A stretch of DNA of 64,000 nucleotides. Source: UBA7985 sp038141425 (GTDB taxonomy: Bacteria; Pseudomonadota; Alphaproteobacteria; UBA7985). Below are positions 37,423 through 47,156 of the stretch, in pieces. The stretch covers positions 124,001 through 188,000 of the forward strand of contig JAYQIC010000010.1 in the NCBI GenBank assembly GCA_038141425.1. The letters are read 5' to 3'. The notes under the pieces are model-generated. The model searched no databases, was not told the origin of the DNA, and was given only the letters and a program-made list of their open reading frames with translations. The translations under genes and the position numbers were made by a program. The stretch's first letter is position 1, and each line of letters opens with the position of its first letter.

Positions 37423-38424
37423 TTACTGATCCTTATCAGCTAGAACCCCTGGCTTAACCCGCAGCGGTCTTCGGAGCCCGCGTGACAGGCTTTCTCGTCC
37501 CTTGGCCATCGCTACCAATCCCGTGGCCAGGATACCATGCGCCAGCTTCAGACTTTCACGAAAGATGGGGCTTACAATCCTTCGCCCCTGGCCTGCTTTC
37601 TGGCGTTGCGAAACTTGGCCAAGACTGACACCGGCTCGGTTCCGCTGCCACTTCAGATAGAGCAGTGCACGGACCTCCACTCTCTCCGTTGAGTAGGCGG
37701 ACTCAACAAGGTGGAACGCCTGCTTCAATTCAGCATAGTTGCGACGTAAGGCAGACGCTTCCACTGGTCTGCTCAGGGAGCTATCCCGGTTTTCATAGAT
37801 GTAGGCCACCCGATTAATGTAGCTCCAACTATGACTCGACGCACAGACCAGACCAGTGATGACAAGGTCTTCTCCAAAATTAAGCCGCCCCACCTCTAAA
37901 TCAGCCAGCGCCGCGTCCAACACCTCCGGCCGTATATATTTATTCCAAACATTATTGATGATGGCGTTAGACAGGAACCCGTGAGCAGGTGATCTCGTCT
38001 CCGTCAAATGGCGCTTGAAATATCTGTATCTTAAGGAATTCTGATGTCGGAATATGCAATTCAACTCGACCACGTCAGTCGTCCAGTCTTGAAAATCGTG
38101 CAGCGCATCAGGGAGAATCTTATCATTACCGCCATCGAAGAAGTTCACATAACTGTAGGTCGAGACATCAAAGTGATCCTTGGCTGCTTTCCAGGCCGCT
38201 AACCGCGCCCCAAGCAGCCCCAGGTTCTCGGGGTTTGCAAAGACATGCAAGCGGTCGCGAGACTGGCAGACGCCGTCAAAGACTTCAGCGTCGTTGCTCG
38301 GCCCATCGATAAACACGAAGACGGAATGACCACGGTACAAGAGAGCTTCAATGTTGGGCATGCTATCACGGGCATTCATGTAAACATTTACAATGAAGAG
38401 AAGCATCGTAATGATACCGATCAT
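37423..38424 (-). CDS. Glycosyltransferase family 2-like protein
   Basis: 333 residues. Opens with FIVNVYMNARDSMPNIEALL and has FIDGPSND, NLGLLGARLAAWKAA and a NFFDGGND acidic motif where nucleotide-sugar/metal binding is expected, then NNVWNKYIR and NFGEDLVITGLV, also seen in the GT at 39882. The C-terminal 60 residues are basic. It likely transfers a sugar during surface polysaccharide or glycolipid synthesis in the cytoplasm. It is convergent with the ABC stump, four bases from its end. The start could also be ATG 38406. Confidence 0.7.
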   Translation of the reverse strand: MIGIITMLLFIVNVYMNARDSMPNIEALLYRGHSVFVFIDGPSNDAEVFDGVCQSRDRLHVFANPENLGLLGARLAAWKAAKDHFDVSTYSYVNFFDGGNDKILPDALHDFQDWTTDVVELNCIFRHQNSLRYRYFKRHLTETRSPAHGFLSNAIINNVWNKYIRPEVLDAALADLEVGRLNFGEDLVITGLVCASSHSWSYINRVAYIYENRDSSLSRPVEASALRRNYAELKQAFHLVESAYSTERVEVRALLYLKWQRNRAGVSLGQVSQRQKAGQGRRIVSPIFRESLKLAHGILATGLVAMAKGRESLSRGLRRPLRVKPGVLADKDQ

Positions 38425-39082
38425 GGGTCGAGCGACAGCTCACCCTCTGCGCTCAAAGTACGTGGTCATATCGGCACGGCCCGTATTTCCCGTCAATTAA
38501 CTTCCAAGGCCCACCCAGCGGTGGGCGCATAAGGGCAGAGCGCATCCTCCTCACGCCCTTGCAAAAAGCCATTAGGATGGAAGTGTCTGATAACCTCATT
38601 GTCTCAGGCGATCAGGTTACTGAAATCATCCTCTCTCGACAATCAATGTGCCGGAGAAAATAGTGCAAAGTTCGGAAATAGCGAAAACCTAGCTTCAAGC
38701 GCACTGAAAGCCACGCACGTTCATTCGCGTATGAGCCCTATCCAAAAAAAAAAGCAGCACGAACAAGAACGGGAATCGTCGGCCTGGCTTCGCTGTTTTT
38801 CGGCTCAAAACCTTGAGCTAAAGATAGCCTGTGCTTTCAGACGACGCGCACTGGACATAGGAGATAAACGGCAAGGAGCGTTGTCACGACGTCCACCAGA
38901 TCGCGATAGTTTATTGTGCTAGTTTGCGTTGTTGACTGAGGAACCTTTGAAGGACCAATTACATTATTAAGATTAAAAAAAGACTAAACAGATGCTTTCT
39001 GTCTTCCAAACGGGCATCCTGTCAGTCCACTGCCACTGCGGTCATGATACGTTTCGCTTAATTCTTTTCGGATCTCTGAGAC
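38425..39082. other. Gene-free stretch in the glycan region
   Basis: About 660 bp with no supported gene. A plus-strand frame of 107 codons (38599-38922) has no ribosome site, no recognised motif and composition typical of non-coding sequence. A run of ten A lies near 38745. Promoters for the divergent genes on both sides are likely here, but I could not pick out a convincing -35/-10 pair. Confidence 0.5.
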
Positions 39083-39737
39083 ATGAACATCAAAAACTGC
39101 CTCTATTTTCCCAAACATGGCGTAGTTTATATCAACAATCCTAAAGCGGGTTGCACGACCTTCAAGAGGGCTCTTTCAGGAGACTATGTAACCAACGGAA
39201 GGGATTTTCATGCTGATTGCGATAAGAAATACCTGATCGAAGACTTTAGCGTTCTCGCACCGGGAACGCCGACGATCTTCATAAGCCGCGATCCGGTGAA
39301 TCGATTTCATTCATGTTACCAAAACAAGATCAAACGGATCGTGTATGCCGAGACCATGGGAGAGGCTAAAAAAGGGCAATTAAAATTAGTTAAACAGATC
39401 CGAAAAGAGCTAAACCTGCCACATCGTTCATTCATTAGCATGGACATGTTTATTGAGTTTGTCCGTCACGAGTTAAAGACTGTCGAGGCCGATAAGATCA
39501 ATATGCACTACCGCCCTCAAGCCGACATCATACGGCTAGCAGGCGGTCAACCCCACTTCATCGGCCGCCTAGAAGACATGCCCGAACTTTGGGATCGCCT
39601 GCAATCCAAATTTAACTTTTCGGCACCCATCGCAGAGATCGATGAACGTGAGCAAATGGAAACAACCTCTGGAGGCGCGTCAGATTGAGGCCATCAAGCA
39701 TCTCTATGCGGAAGATATCGAGGTTTTCAACTATTGA
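39083..39737 (+). CDS. Sulfotransferase family 2-like protein (C-terminal frameshift)
   Basis: PAPS-dependent carbohydrate sulfotransferase. The 5'-phosphosulfate loop is NPKAGCTTFKRAL (near residues 19-31) and the 3'-phosphate segment FISRDPVNRFHSCYQNKI follows near 70-87. RPQADII and FIGRLEDMPELWDRL are typical of the sulfotransfer_2/HNK-1-like group. One indel near 39670 displaces the last 22 codons (LEARQIEAIKHLYAEDIEVF), ending at TGA 39735-39737; about 217 residues. It acts on sugars at the cytoplasmic face or in assembly. Neighbours are glycosyltransferases, so the product is probably a sulfated surface glycan. Confidence 0.78.
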
Positions 39738-39881
39738 TAGGCGCAGGCAGAGCCCATGGATACAATGAACCTGGCGATCCTGACGAATTTGGGGCCATCA
39801 AGATCGCTTGGTAAAACGAGGTCATCCACGCGCGGAACCAGCGCTTGCAAACAGGTGTCCGAATGATTAGTCAAGCTTGAA

Positions 39882-40868
39882 ATGAACACACCTCTACTCT
39901 CAATCCTTGTTCCAATATATCGGACGGAAACCGGGGCACTCCGGCTGGTTGAAGCATGGCGCAGAGTGCACAGCTCAGCCATCGAATTGATCCTACTCCT
40001 AGACGGCAAGAGTGAGCGACGCTCCATGTTTAAGGCCCATGAGAGTAGCGGGCACCTGCGCCTTCTTCAACATGACGAAAACCAGGGCCTAGCGCAGGCT
40101 AGAATGACGCTTAGCCAAGCTGCCCGCGGCAAGTACCTTTGGCACCACGACGCCGATGACTTGCCCAACCTGCAGCACGTGGATCGCGTGCTGGGAATAT
40201 TGGCACGCAGCAACGAGGATATCCTCGAATTTAATGCTGAAATGCAGCGCGGCGCAACTTCTAAACCTCTATATGCCTTTATAAAATCTCAGTTTTTACG
40301 CGCTCAATCCGAACTGACTTTAACGACGATCCAGCACCAATACATTGCGCAAAACATTTGGAACAAGCTTATACGGAGAGAATTTTGGGACGTGGCGACG
40401 TCTCGGATCAATAACCAAGTAGATCTGAAATTCACGTTAGGCGAGGATCTATTTTTTTGCTATCTCCTATTGAGTAAGCCCTGCAAATACAAATTCTACA
40501 ATTTAGAGATTTACCGTTATCTGACGAATGACACTTCATCCACCAGAAATTTTTCTTCTGATCGTATCCAGCGCAATTTCAACGAAATCACTTTAGCCTT
40601 TGATAATATAGAAAAGTTGATTAATATTGATGAAATTTCACGCGATCAATTGAACTTTCAGAAAGCCGCTAATCTCTACTACTCTTGCATTCGTGGGCGC
40701 TTAAACATCGAAGCATCCCTCGAGTTGGAACATTGTCCTGAACTCCCATCAACCGTCCGAACAGCCTTGCATCAGGCTATCATAGACCTTAGTGGCACCT
40801 TTAGGGTGACCCGAGAACGATTAATCCGCAGGAAACCTCATCTAGGCTGGCTCTACCGTTCGCATTGA
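39882..40868 (+). CDS. Glycosyltransferase family 2
   Basis: 328 residues, intact. The opening LLSILVPIYRTETGALRLVE and LILLLDGKSERR are the GT-A nucleotide-binding fold; the metal-binding acidic motif is WHHDADDLPN (near residue 90). IAQNIWNKLIRREFWD and FTLGEDLFFCYLLLS match the family C-terminal part. It probably adds one sugar in the pathway shared with the surrounding sulfotransferases. The gene is visibly AT-richer than the chromosomal genes. Confidence 0.85.
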   Translation: MNTPLLSILVPIYRTETGALRLVEAWRRVHSSAIELILLLDGKSERRSMFKAHESSGHLRLLQHDENQGLAQARMTLSQAARGKYLWHHDADDLPNLQHVDRVLGILARSNEDILEFNAEMQRGATSKPLYAFIKSQFLRAQSELTLTTIQHQYIAQNIWNKLIRREFWDVATSRINNQVDLKFTLGEDLFFCYLLLSKPCKYKFYNLEIYRYLTNDTSSTRNFSSDRIQRNFNEITLAFDNIEKLINIDEISRDQLNFQKAANLYYSCIRGRLNIEASLELEHCPELPSTVRTALHQAIIDLSGTFRVTRERLIRRKPHLGWLYRSH

Positions 40869-40910
40869 CCCCTCGCCCTTAAGCAAACTCGTTGAGAGCT
40901 CTTTTCCCCC

Positions 40911-41533
40911 ATGTCAAAGAAGCTTTTGATCCATATTGGCGCGCCAAAGACGGGAACCTCGGCCTTGCAAAGGTCTTTGCAAAAGGACCGAGCGCTTTAT
41001 CACGATCTGGGAATCAACGAGTGTCCTCAGTTCTTCGGTTCGGTAGGATTTGGCAGCCGACGGGACGCGGTCGCAGGCCATACGGACTTTTTCTCTGCGC
41101 TAAGAAATCCTGCCTTCAATCAATGGCGCGACAGGCTCTTCAAAACCGCCTTCCGCGACTCTAAATATGATAAGTTTATTATCTCGGACGAGCATTTATC
41201 CAAGCCGTCAAACCTACTAAATCAAACGGATTTTGAAGTCCTGTTCAACTACGTTGATGAAGTTGTGGTCCTGTATTTTGTCAGGGACCCCTTGAGCCAC
41301 GCCTGGTCGTTTTATAAAGAATTTTCGAGCTGGCCAGATTTTACCGCGGTCGATTTTGAGCATTTCTTGCGATTTGAGTACGCCAAATGGATCAGCCATC
41401 TTACACCATTGGCCACTATCGCAATATTAAAGAGATTGACTTTCGGATTCGCCTTTACCCCAAAGATTGCGTATCAGACTGGGTATTGCGGGAATTTGAA
41501 ATCAAGTCACCAGAGGAGCTTTGGGTAAGATAG
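40911..41533 (+). CDS. Sulfotransferase-like protein (frameshift, possibly fused to the next frame)
   Basis: MSKKLLIHIGAPKTGTSALQ is the PAPS-binding loop near the N-terminus, and VVLYFVRDPLSHAWSFYKEF the second PAPS-contact region. After an indel near 41405 the frame continues GHYRNIKEIDFRIRLYPKD and VSDWVLREFEIKSPEELW, stopping at TAG 41531-41533. The following frame starts at once with KIERVYPSLPDEWMETY, which reads like more of the same protein. The gene may therefore be the front of one long sulfotransferase-glycosyltransferase, or two overlapping genes. About 207 residues as delimited. Confidence 0.65.
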
Positions 41534-43167
41534 AGCGGGTCTATCCTTCCCTGCCCGACGAATGGATGGAGACCTACACAGCTCACGCGCAGGATTTGCG
41601 TGGTGAGGCCAAAACCCGCTTCAACCATGCCCTGCCCGACTTCATAGAAAAGCTTCCTGAACCACCTCTGAAATACATGAAGATCCCGTATCCAGAGGCT
41701 GTGCAGAGGCAGCGCGATTTTCTGGTTTCAAGCGGCACCCTAAAGCCAAAAGCGTTGAAGCCACTGACCCTTCCGAGGTTCCGGGATAGGGGGCAGGTGC
41801 ATGGGAAACTGCGGGCATGGGCAAGGCAAGGGCAAGATCAGAGCGGCAACAATGTACTCGCGCCTGCACGCGATCAAGCAAGTGGGATTTGGTGTATGGC
41901 CACGCTTGTCAAAGCGGGCGACACAGCCTTAGAACGATACGTGCAGCACCATCTCCAGTTTGACTTCCGACACCTTCTAATCTTCTTAGATGGTACCGTT
42001 CACTCCAGCGTATCTGACTTCGGAGATGAACGCATTCAGATCATAGCCTGTCCTGATGAGTACTGGCAGGCCCAGGGGGTCGATCGCGATATTGATTCGA
42101 AGATTTTGCATTGCCACCAGGTGACGAGAGACTTTTGCAAACAACATGGCATTGAATGGTATTTTCACAATGACGTTGATGAGTTGCTGTCATCTTCACA
42201 GCGGCAACGGCCCGTCCGCGCCTATCTCGAGACCGTTCCGCAGAATGTTAACGAGATCAGAGTAAACCCTTTCGAGGTCTCGTTTATTTATGAGATTAAT
42301 AACTTGAGGATAGGCCGTACAATTCTCAAGAGACCAACCGTTACTGCGCCGGATCTTTCTAAATTAGCTCGCGCGATCCTAGTGAATTTACAACGCCTAA
42401 ATCTGCTTTTCTATAGACCGGCCTCATCAATGGCAAAGGAGTACGTGGCCTCCCTAAATGCTGCGACGCCTAGCAATAAAGCTGGGGCTAAACAGTCTGC
42501 GGTCTCGAGACTAGCCTCAGCTCAAACTGCACAAAGAGCGCGCCGGCAAAAAGTCGCTGATCTGATATCTCGTCCGTATAACGTTATCAAATCGACTTTT
42601 CGTCAATGCCAGAAGCAACTCGCGAGTTTTTTCATCAAAGGGATGATTCTCTCCATCGATATACAATACGCCTTTCGCATGCATCTAGGTAAACGGAATT
42701 TCGAACACCGACAGCGTCTACTACCCACCAAAGCAGTTATAAACTGGTACTCAAAAGTGCTCGGAAGCTATTCAAGCCTAATGAATTTTGGATTCGCAGC
42801 ACACCAGGCCGGTAAATCCTTCCGTCGCGTATCGAGGGATACCTGGGCCGACAATTCGCATTCGGCACTATATAAATTCGCAAACGGCAAAAAATTGCCG
42901 CTGTTCCCAAACCTTATTCTGATTCACGATGATTGCCGTAATTTGGAGCATTGGCGCGACAAGTTTCGGTCACGCGTGTACAACCCCTATCTTAGCAAGG
43001 AAATGGGGCTCCGCCGCAAGATACTAGCGAACCTGATTGCTGCTGAACCGACTGATGAGTTTTACTTTCGAATTTATGGCATCCCGGAAGAGCATGCAGA
43101 AGACGGGCTGCGCAGAGGTTTTCTTGTAGAGGTGCCCGAGGGCTTAACACTCTATGACAGAGCATAA
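41521..43167 (+). CDS. Glycosyltransferase-like protein (Glyco_tranf_2_4 type)
   Basis: Open frame of 548 codons. The only start here is a TTG at 41521 without well-spaced ribosome site; ATG 41566 is next. Residues 1-100 look like a continuation of the upstream sulfotransferase. The central part, CMATLVKAGDTALERYVQHH with HLLIFLDGT and WYFHNDVDELL, resembles proteins with a GT-A-like domain that begin with a KDE-type motif and end in a DxDEF-type acidic site. The C-terminal 250 residues include a basic linker and MHLGKRNFEHRQRLLPTKAV. No full-length homologue is known to me. Confidence 0.6.
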   Translation: MGKIERVYPSLPDEWMETYTAHAQDLRGEAKTRFNHALPDFIEKLPEPPLKYMKIPYPEAVQRQRDFLVSSGTLKPKALKPLTLPRFRDRGQVHGKLRAWARQGQDQSGNNVLAPARDQASGIWCMATLVKAGDTALERYVQHHLQFDFRHLLIFLDGTVHSSVSDFGDERIQIIACPDEYWQAQGVDRDIDSKILHCHQVTRDFCKQHGIEWYFHNDVDELLSSSQRQRPVRAYLETVPQNVNEIRVNPFEVSFIYEINNLRIGRTILKRPTVTAPDLSKLARAILVNLQRLNLLFYRPASSMAKEYVASLNAATPSNKAGAKQSAVSRLASAQTAQRARRQKVADLISRPYNVIKSTFRQCQKQLASFFIKGMILSIDIQYAFRMHLGKRNFEHRQRLLPTKAVINWYSKVLGSYSSLMNFGFAAHQAGKSFRRVSRDTWADNSHSALYKFANGKKLPLFPNLILIHDDCRNLEHWRDKFRSRVYNPYLSKEMGLRRKILANLIAAEPTDEFYFRIYGIPEEHAEDGLRRGFLVEVPEGLTLYDRA

Positions 43168-43202
43168 AGGCAGGCCACGTCTTCAGGTCAGCCGCGATCG
43201 TA

Positions 43203-44462
43203 TCACGCCTTACCTTTGGCAATAGCGTCATTAATTATCACCGCATAGCGCCTCGCGATGTCTTGCCAATCGTAGGCCCGCGCGTCCTCTAAGGCTTGTT
43301 TGGTGAGTTTTTCCCTAAGTTCCTCATCTGTCATCAAGCGCAACAACTGCTTAGCAAGGGCATTTTCATCACCCTGCGGGTAAAGCAAACCATTCTTGTC
43401 GTGTTTTAAGAAATCAGGGATCCCAGCAATATCACTGCCGATAACAGGAGTCCCAGATGCGGCGGCCTCCAACAGGGTTACGGGCAGACCGTCCTTGTCG
43501 CCACCTCGCGCACGCACGCTTGGTATAACGCAGACATCCGAGGCCCTTAGCAGGTCGGGTAACTCACGTTGACTGCGCCACCCAATAAAATGGACGCGCT
43601 CGCCGAGTCCCACGGCGGCGGCCCGGTTCTCAAGCGACTTTCGGAGAATTCCGTCTCCAATGACCTGCAAGACAACTTTCCGGTTAGATGACAGCCGCTT
43701 CGGCAGGCTATGCATCGCGTCAATCAAAGTCGCCAAGCCTTTCTTCTCAACCAGCCGTCCAACAAAGGTCACTATAAAGTCGCCTGACTCCCGTGCAGAT
43801 GTATCAGCCCATTTGAATTTGAGACGATTATAAGACGCAAAATGAATACCCATCGGCACTTTGGATAAGACGTTTTCCCGGATCGAACTCCCAATCAGTT
43901 GAGCGCAGAGGTCTCGGAGTTCCTCGGAAACAGCAACAACTTTGTCTGAGCGCCGGAGGCAAAAGGCCAGCAGAGCTTTGAACGGAGATTTGTGAAACAC
44001 ATGAACGTCACCGCCGTGGCAAGTCGTAATCAAGGGTAGACGCTGGTTCTTTGGCAGCGTGCAGGCTATAAGCGCTTGTGGAATGCTCCAATGCGCATTG
44101 ATTGCATCGAAATGCTGCTCTTTACAAAGGCGAGACAGCGCCTGGCGCTGCCCCCAAAGGAAGAAGGGGAGAAGCAGCGCCTTAAGCGGCCTACGCGAGA
44201 TTTGCGCCATGATCCCACCACTGTAGGAGAGAGTCTCAAGTGACCTCAAAGGAGCGTAACGAAACCGAACCACCTTGATACCATCGATGGTTTCGATGTC
44301 ACAGGCGTCTGGATATGACGGCGCCAGGACAACAATTGAAAAGTGGGCCTGGAGCGACTTTGCGAGGTCCAAAACAAAACGCGGCTGCAGATCATCGACA
44401 TGCCGAACGAATGTCGACGTCGAAACCAGCAACTTATACTGTGGTCCTGGTTGCCTCGACAC
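43203..44462 (-). CDS. Glycosyltransferase family 4
   Basis: 419 residues, intact, GT-B fold. The donor-binding domain has VTFVGRLVEKKGLATLIDAM, the E-x7-E motif in PVTLLEAAASGTPVIGSD with preceding DGLP, and GDGILRKSLENRAAAVG. The N-terminal acceptor half includes HWSIPQALIACTLP and TTCHGGDVHVFHK. It likely adds a hexose in a polysaccharide repeat unit. It is convergent with the 41521 frame (35 bp gap). 304 bp upstream (44463-44766) contain no supported gene. Confidence 0.9.
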   Translation of the reverse strand: MSRQPGPQYKLLVSTSTFVRHVDDLQPRFVLDLAKSLQAHFSIVVLAPSYPDACDIETIDGIKVVRFRYAPLRSLETLSYSGGIMAQISRRPLKALLLPFFLWGQRQALSRLCKEQHFDAINAHWSIPQALIACTLPKNQRLPLITTCHGGDVHVFHKSPFKALLAFCLRRSDKVVAVSEELRDLCAQLIGSSIRENVLSKVPMGIHFASYNRLKFKWADTSARESGDFIVTFVGRLVEKKGLATLIDAMHSLPKRLSSNRKVVLQVIGDGILRKSLENRAAAVGLGERVHFIGWRSQRELPDLLRASDVCVIPSVRARGGDKDGLPVTLLEAAASGTPVIGSDIAGIPDFLKHDKNGLLYPQGDENALAKQLLRLMTDEELREKLTKQALEDARAYDWQDIARRYAVIINDAIAKGKA

Positions 44463-44766
44463 AGAGAGCGCCTCAATTGGTCACAGGTCGTGGACTGCCA
44501 CACCCTTGACTACGTACCGTAAGACTGAAGAGACCAACGCGCTCAGTCAACCTCGAAGTACCACTTACGATACGCCAATTAATGATCGCACCTACTTCTT
44601 TACAGTCTATGTTAGTTCTAATTTTCATAACTGCAGCAGCATGCGCTAGCAAACAGAAAATTCTAAACGTCGCTCTCTCGACCTGTACGCGCTAAGCCCC
44701 CACGCAGCCTCGATTTGGGTACATCTTACAGCGCCTAGGAGGAGGAGGAGGGTGGGCGCGACTGTC
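44463..44766. other. Gene-free stretch
   Basis: Non-coding interval upstream of the GT4 gene and downstream of the next sulfotransferase. A purine-rich run AGGAGGAGGAGGG lies at 44738-44750 and is not placed before a start codon on the plus strand. Nothing else recognisable. Confidence 0.4.
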
Positions 44767-45666
44767 TCAGACGCTGTTGCGCCAATACCGAGTGATGCCG
44801 GGGTATTGGGCTCTGCAGTAAGCGTAAGTCTGGGCAAAAAAGGACACACAGGCCGTCACTTCACTTTCAGGCAAGGACTGAGGCGGCGAAGCATTATAAA
44901 CTTGTTGATTCGTCAACCCAGCGGCCTCTACACGCAGCGCCTTGGCGAGTGCGTCCACCTCACCTGTCATCATTTGCTCATAGCCCTGAAACACCACAGA
45001 AACATCGCCTTTTGTTCCGGCGATCTCTTTGCTCGTCTCCAGGCATAGGAGTTTCGAGATGATCTCTTCATATCGCGTCCGCGCGACGGCTTTAGGCGAC
45101 GTATAGAAGGCGCGAAACTTCTCGATCAGCCCTTCCGTGGGCAAGGCCTGATCAAGATCGCGATAGTTTGACCGGAAGGCGCTCCAACACCGATCTACCG
45201 GGTCACGCAGCAGAAAAACAACAACAACATCAAAGCCTACGTCCACTAGTTTTCGCGTAAGTTGCCGAAGTTTCTCTTCCTCAAGTAAGCTGTAGCTTGG
45301 GGTAAAATCTCCCGTCAAGCGACACTTTCGCGAAATCAAATTTTTGAAATAAATAAAGTAGTATTCTTCATCTTGTAGCATCCTATGGCGCAGCAGCGCT
45401 TGGGCCTCATCCATCCAAGCGGCAACGGCACTGAACTCAATTCCAAGTATCTCTTTCGGGACCGACTGATCCCAGATGTGATACTCTTTCATAAGGCCCA
45501 GATTGCAGACCTCTTGTTTCTTCAACGTGCCACGAAGCCAACTGGTCCCGCTTTTCTGAGCGCCAACATTCAAAACAAAGAGCGGGCGTCGCTCGGGGAG
45601 AAGATGCCTTAACTGATACAATAAATGCCAAAACTTAATCATACGTGTCGAATTGGTTACCCTCAT
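44767..45666 (-). CDS. Sulfotransferase
   Basis: 299 residues, intact. PAPS loop VLNVGAQKSGTSWLRGTLKK (near residues 31-50), a substrate-side KEYHIWD, TGDFTPSYSLLEEE and the 3'-phosphate motif VVFLLRDPVDRCWSAFRS (near 148-165) are the standard order for sulfotransfer_1/3-type enzymes acting on glycans. Minus strand, in tandem with the next sulfotransferase gene (135 bp gap). The start could be M9 (MIKFWHLLYQ). Confidence 0.85.
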   Translation of the reverse strand: MRVTNSTRMIKFWHLLYQLRHLLPERRPLFVLNVGAQKSGTSWLRGTLKKQEVCNLGLMKEYHIWDQSVPKEILGIEFSAVAAWMDEAQALLRHRMLQDEEYYFIYFKNLISRKCRLTGDFTPSYSLLEEEKLRQLTRKLVDVGFDVVVVFLLRDPVDRCWSAFRSNYRDLDQALPTEGLIEKFRAFYTSPKAVARTRYEEIISKLLCLETSKEIAGTKGDVSVVFQGYEQMMTGEVDALAKALRVEAAGLTNQQVYNASPPQSLPESEVTACVSFFAQTYAYCRAQYPGITRYWRNSV

Positions 45667-45801
45667 GGCGAAACAGTGTGATGCTCACGGAGATATTATA
45701 AAGTGCGTAACACCACTCGTCCCCTTTGGAATTTTAGCCCAATCCAAGTACAGGTTAGAGCGTACCATAAGCGCAAGACCAAAGGATGACTGATATCTCC
45801 G

Positions 45802-46770
45802 TCATTCAGACTCACCAGTTGAGCCACTCAGAGCGTTACGACCGGCTTTATAGTGCTCCAGCATGCGCCTATATTCCGTGTACGTGGCCGATCGAACCAG
45901 CTGCTTTTGATCTTTGGTCAACCGCAACTTACTTCCATGCTTTATGAACCAAAGGCGTTCGAAAAACCTTTTCAATTTAAAGTTAGCCGGGTTCAGAACA
46001 TCTTGCTGTCCCGTGCCATGTTTCCAGAGCGGTACCCAGATATTAATAAGCCGGTAAACCGCTGTCAGTTTTGCGCTCATTTGAGGGTTAAATCGCTTAC
46101 CCTGCGAAAAATTCAGCCCTTCAGGGTCCAAGTTTACAAGAGCACAAAAGTGTCGAACTACATCGTAGTTAGTCTGTTGATCGGGATTAAAGGGGACAAA
46201 GAAACATCTGTCAGAACCAAAGACTGATGACCACGCATTGTAGTTACTGAAATACTTCCAACGGCCCGAACCGATATACTGCCCGATGAAGGCTGGCAAG
46301 CTACCCGAATAGGCTCCTCTCAAACTCTGATTGTAGCTAGATACAACAAAATCCACGGGATCGCGAAAAAAACATACTACGACAACAGTTTCGAAATATC
46401 GATCTAATACTTCTTTGACTGTAGTGATATCTATGTTTCGCGAAGCCATCATATAAAAATGTTCGCTGCTCAAAAGCAGTACCTTCTGATCATTAGCTGC
46501 ACTTGAAACAATTTCATGAAGATCTTGAACGGCTTTTTTCTTTAACTGTGCATGCTGTTGTGGGTCCTGGAGGCCCGATTTTTTCAAAAACCGCGTTCTC
46601 ATGTGCCAAGGCGTAAAGGCTTTCGCTAGCTGATTAGCAAGTTTCACGTGCGCAATAATATTACGTCTGCTCAAGGCGTCATAATTAGCCTGCAAAAAGC
46701 GTTGAATCGCTGTTGATCCTGTTTTGGGCGTTCCAATATGCAAAATACATATGGAAAGTTTTTTTTGCAT
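45802..46770 (-). CDS. Sulfotransferase-like protein
   Basis: 322 residues from the ATG at 46770 (MQKKLSICILHIGTPKTGST); the frame is open 40 codons further upstream but the extension has no family features. The PAPS loop is HIGTPKTGSTAIQRFLQ, very like that of the gene at 40911 (HIGAPKTGTSALQRSLQ), and the second site is VVVCFFRDPVDFVVSSYNQ. The middle holds LLSSEHFYMMASRN. The C-terminus is basic. 265 bp without a gene separate it from the next membrane-protein gene. Confidence 0.8.
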   Translation of the reverse strand: MQKKLSICILHIGTPKTGSTAIQRFLQANYDALSRRNIIAHVKLANQLAKAFTPWHMRTRFLKKSGLQDPQQHAQLKKKAVQDLHEIVSSAANDQKVLLLSSEHFYMMASRNIDITTVKEVLDRYFETVVVVCFFRDPVDFVVSSYNQSLRGAYSGSLPAFIGQYIGSGRWKYFSNYNAWSSVFGSDRCFFVPFNPDQQTNYDVVRHFCALVNLDPEGLNFSQGKRFNPQMSAKLTAVYRLINIWVPLWKHGTGQQDVLNPANFKLKRFFERLWFIKHGSKLRLTKDQKQLVRSATYTEYRRMLEHYKAGRNALSGSTGESE

Positions 46771-47156
46771 CGCTGTTTTTTCCCATACCATGAGACTCAA
46801 GGTGGCTGCGTGAACCTCACGTTCAGCCGTCAAACGCAGCGCCAACAGTGTCATTTTGAGGCTGATTCTTCCCTTAAAGAATAAAAACAATTTATAATGC
46901 CCATCGCAACAACATTAGCGTTTGCAAATCAGGAGTGCGAAACACAGTCAACCGGCCCTTCGTGAATAAATCTGAGGTGGCCTCTGGCACATCTTGTTCC
47001 GAAATCTCGGGGCACTCGCGTCTTAATCTACAGGCTTTGCTAGAGGGCCATACCGCATGGGCGACGGATCTGAAGCCGCGATGCACTGACCAAAATGCAC
47101 CAAAGAAAACAGTGAATAACCCTGTCTGAGATATCACCCCAGCCAACGTCACGCCT

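Noticed and set aside
38599..38922. Plus-strand frame of 107 codons in the gap before the first island sulfotransferase
   Set aside because: No ribosome site, no motif, and composition like the surrounding non-coding DNA.
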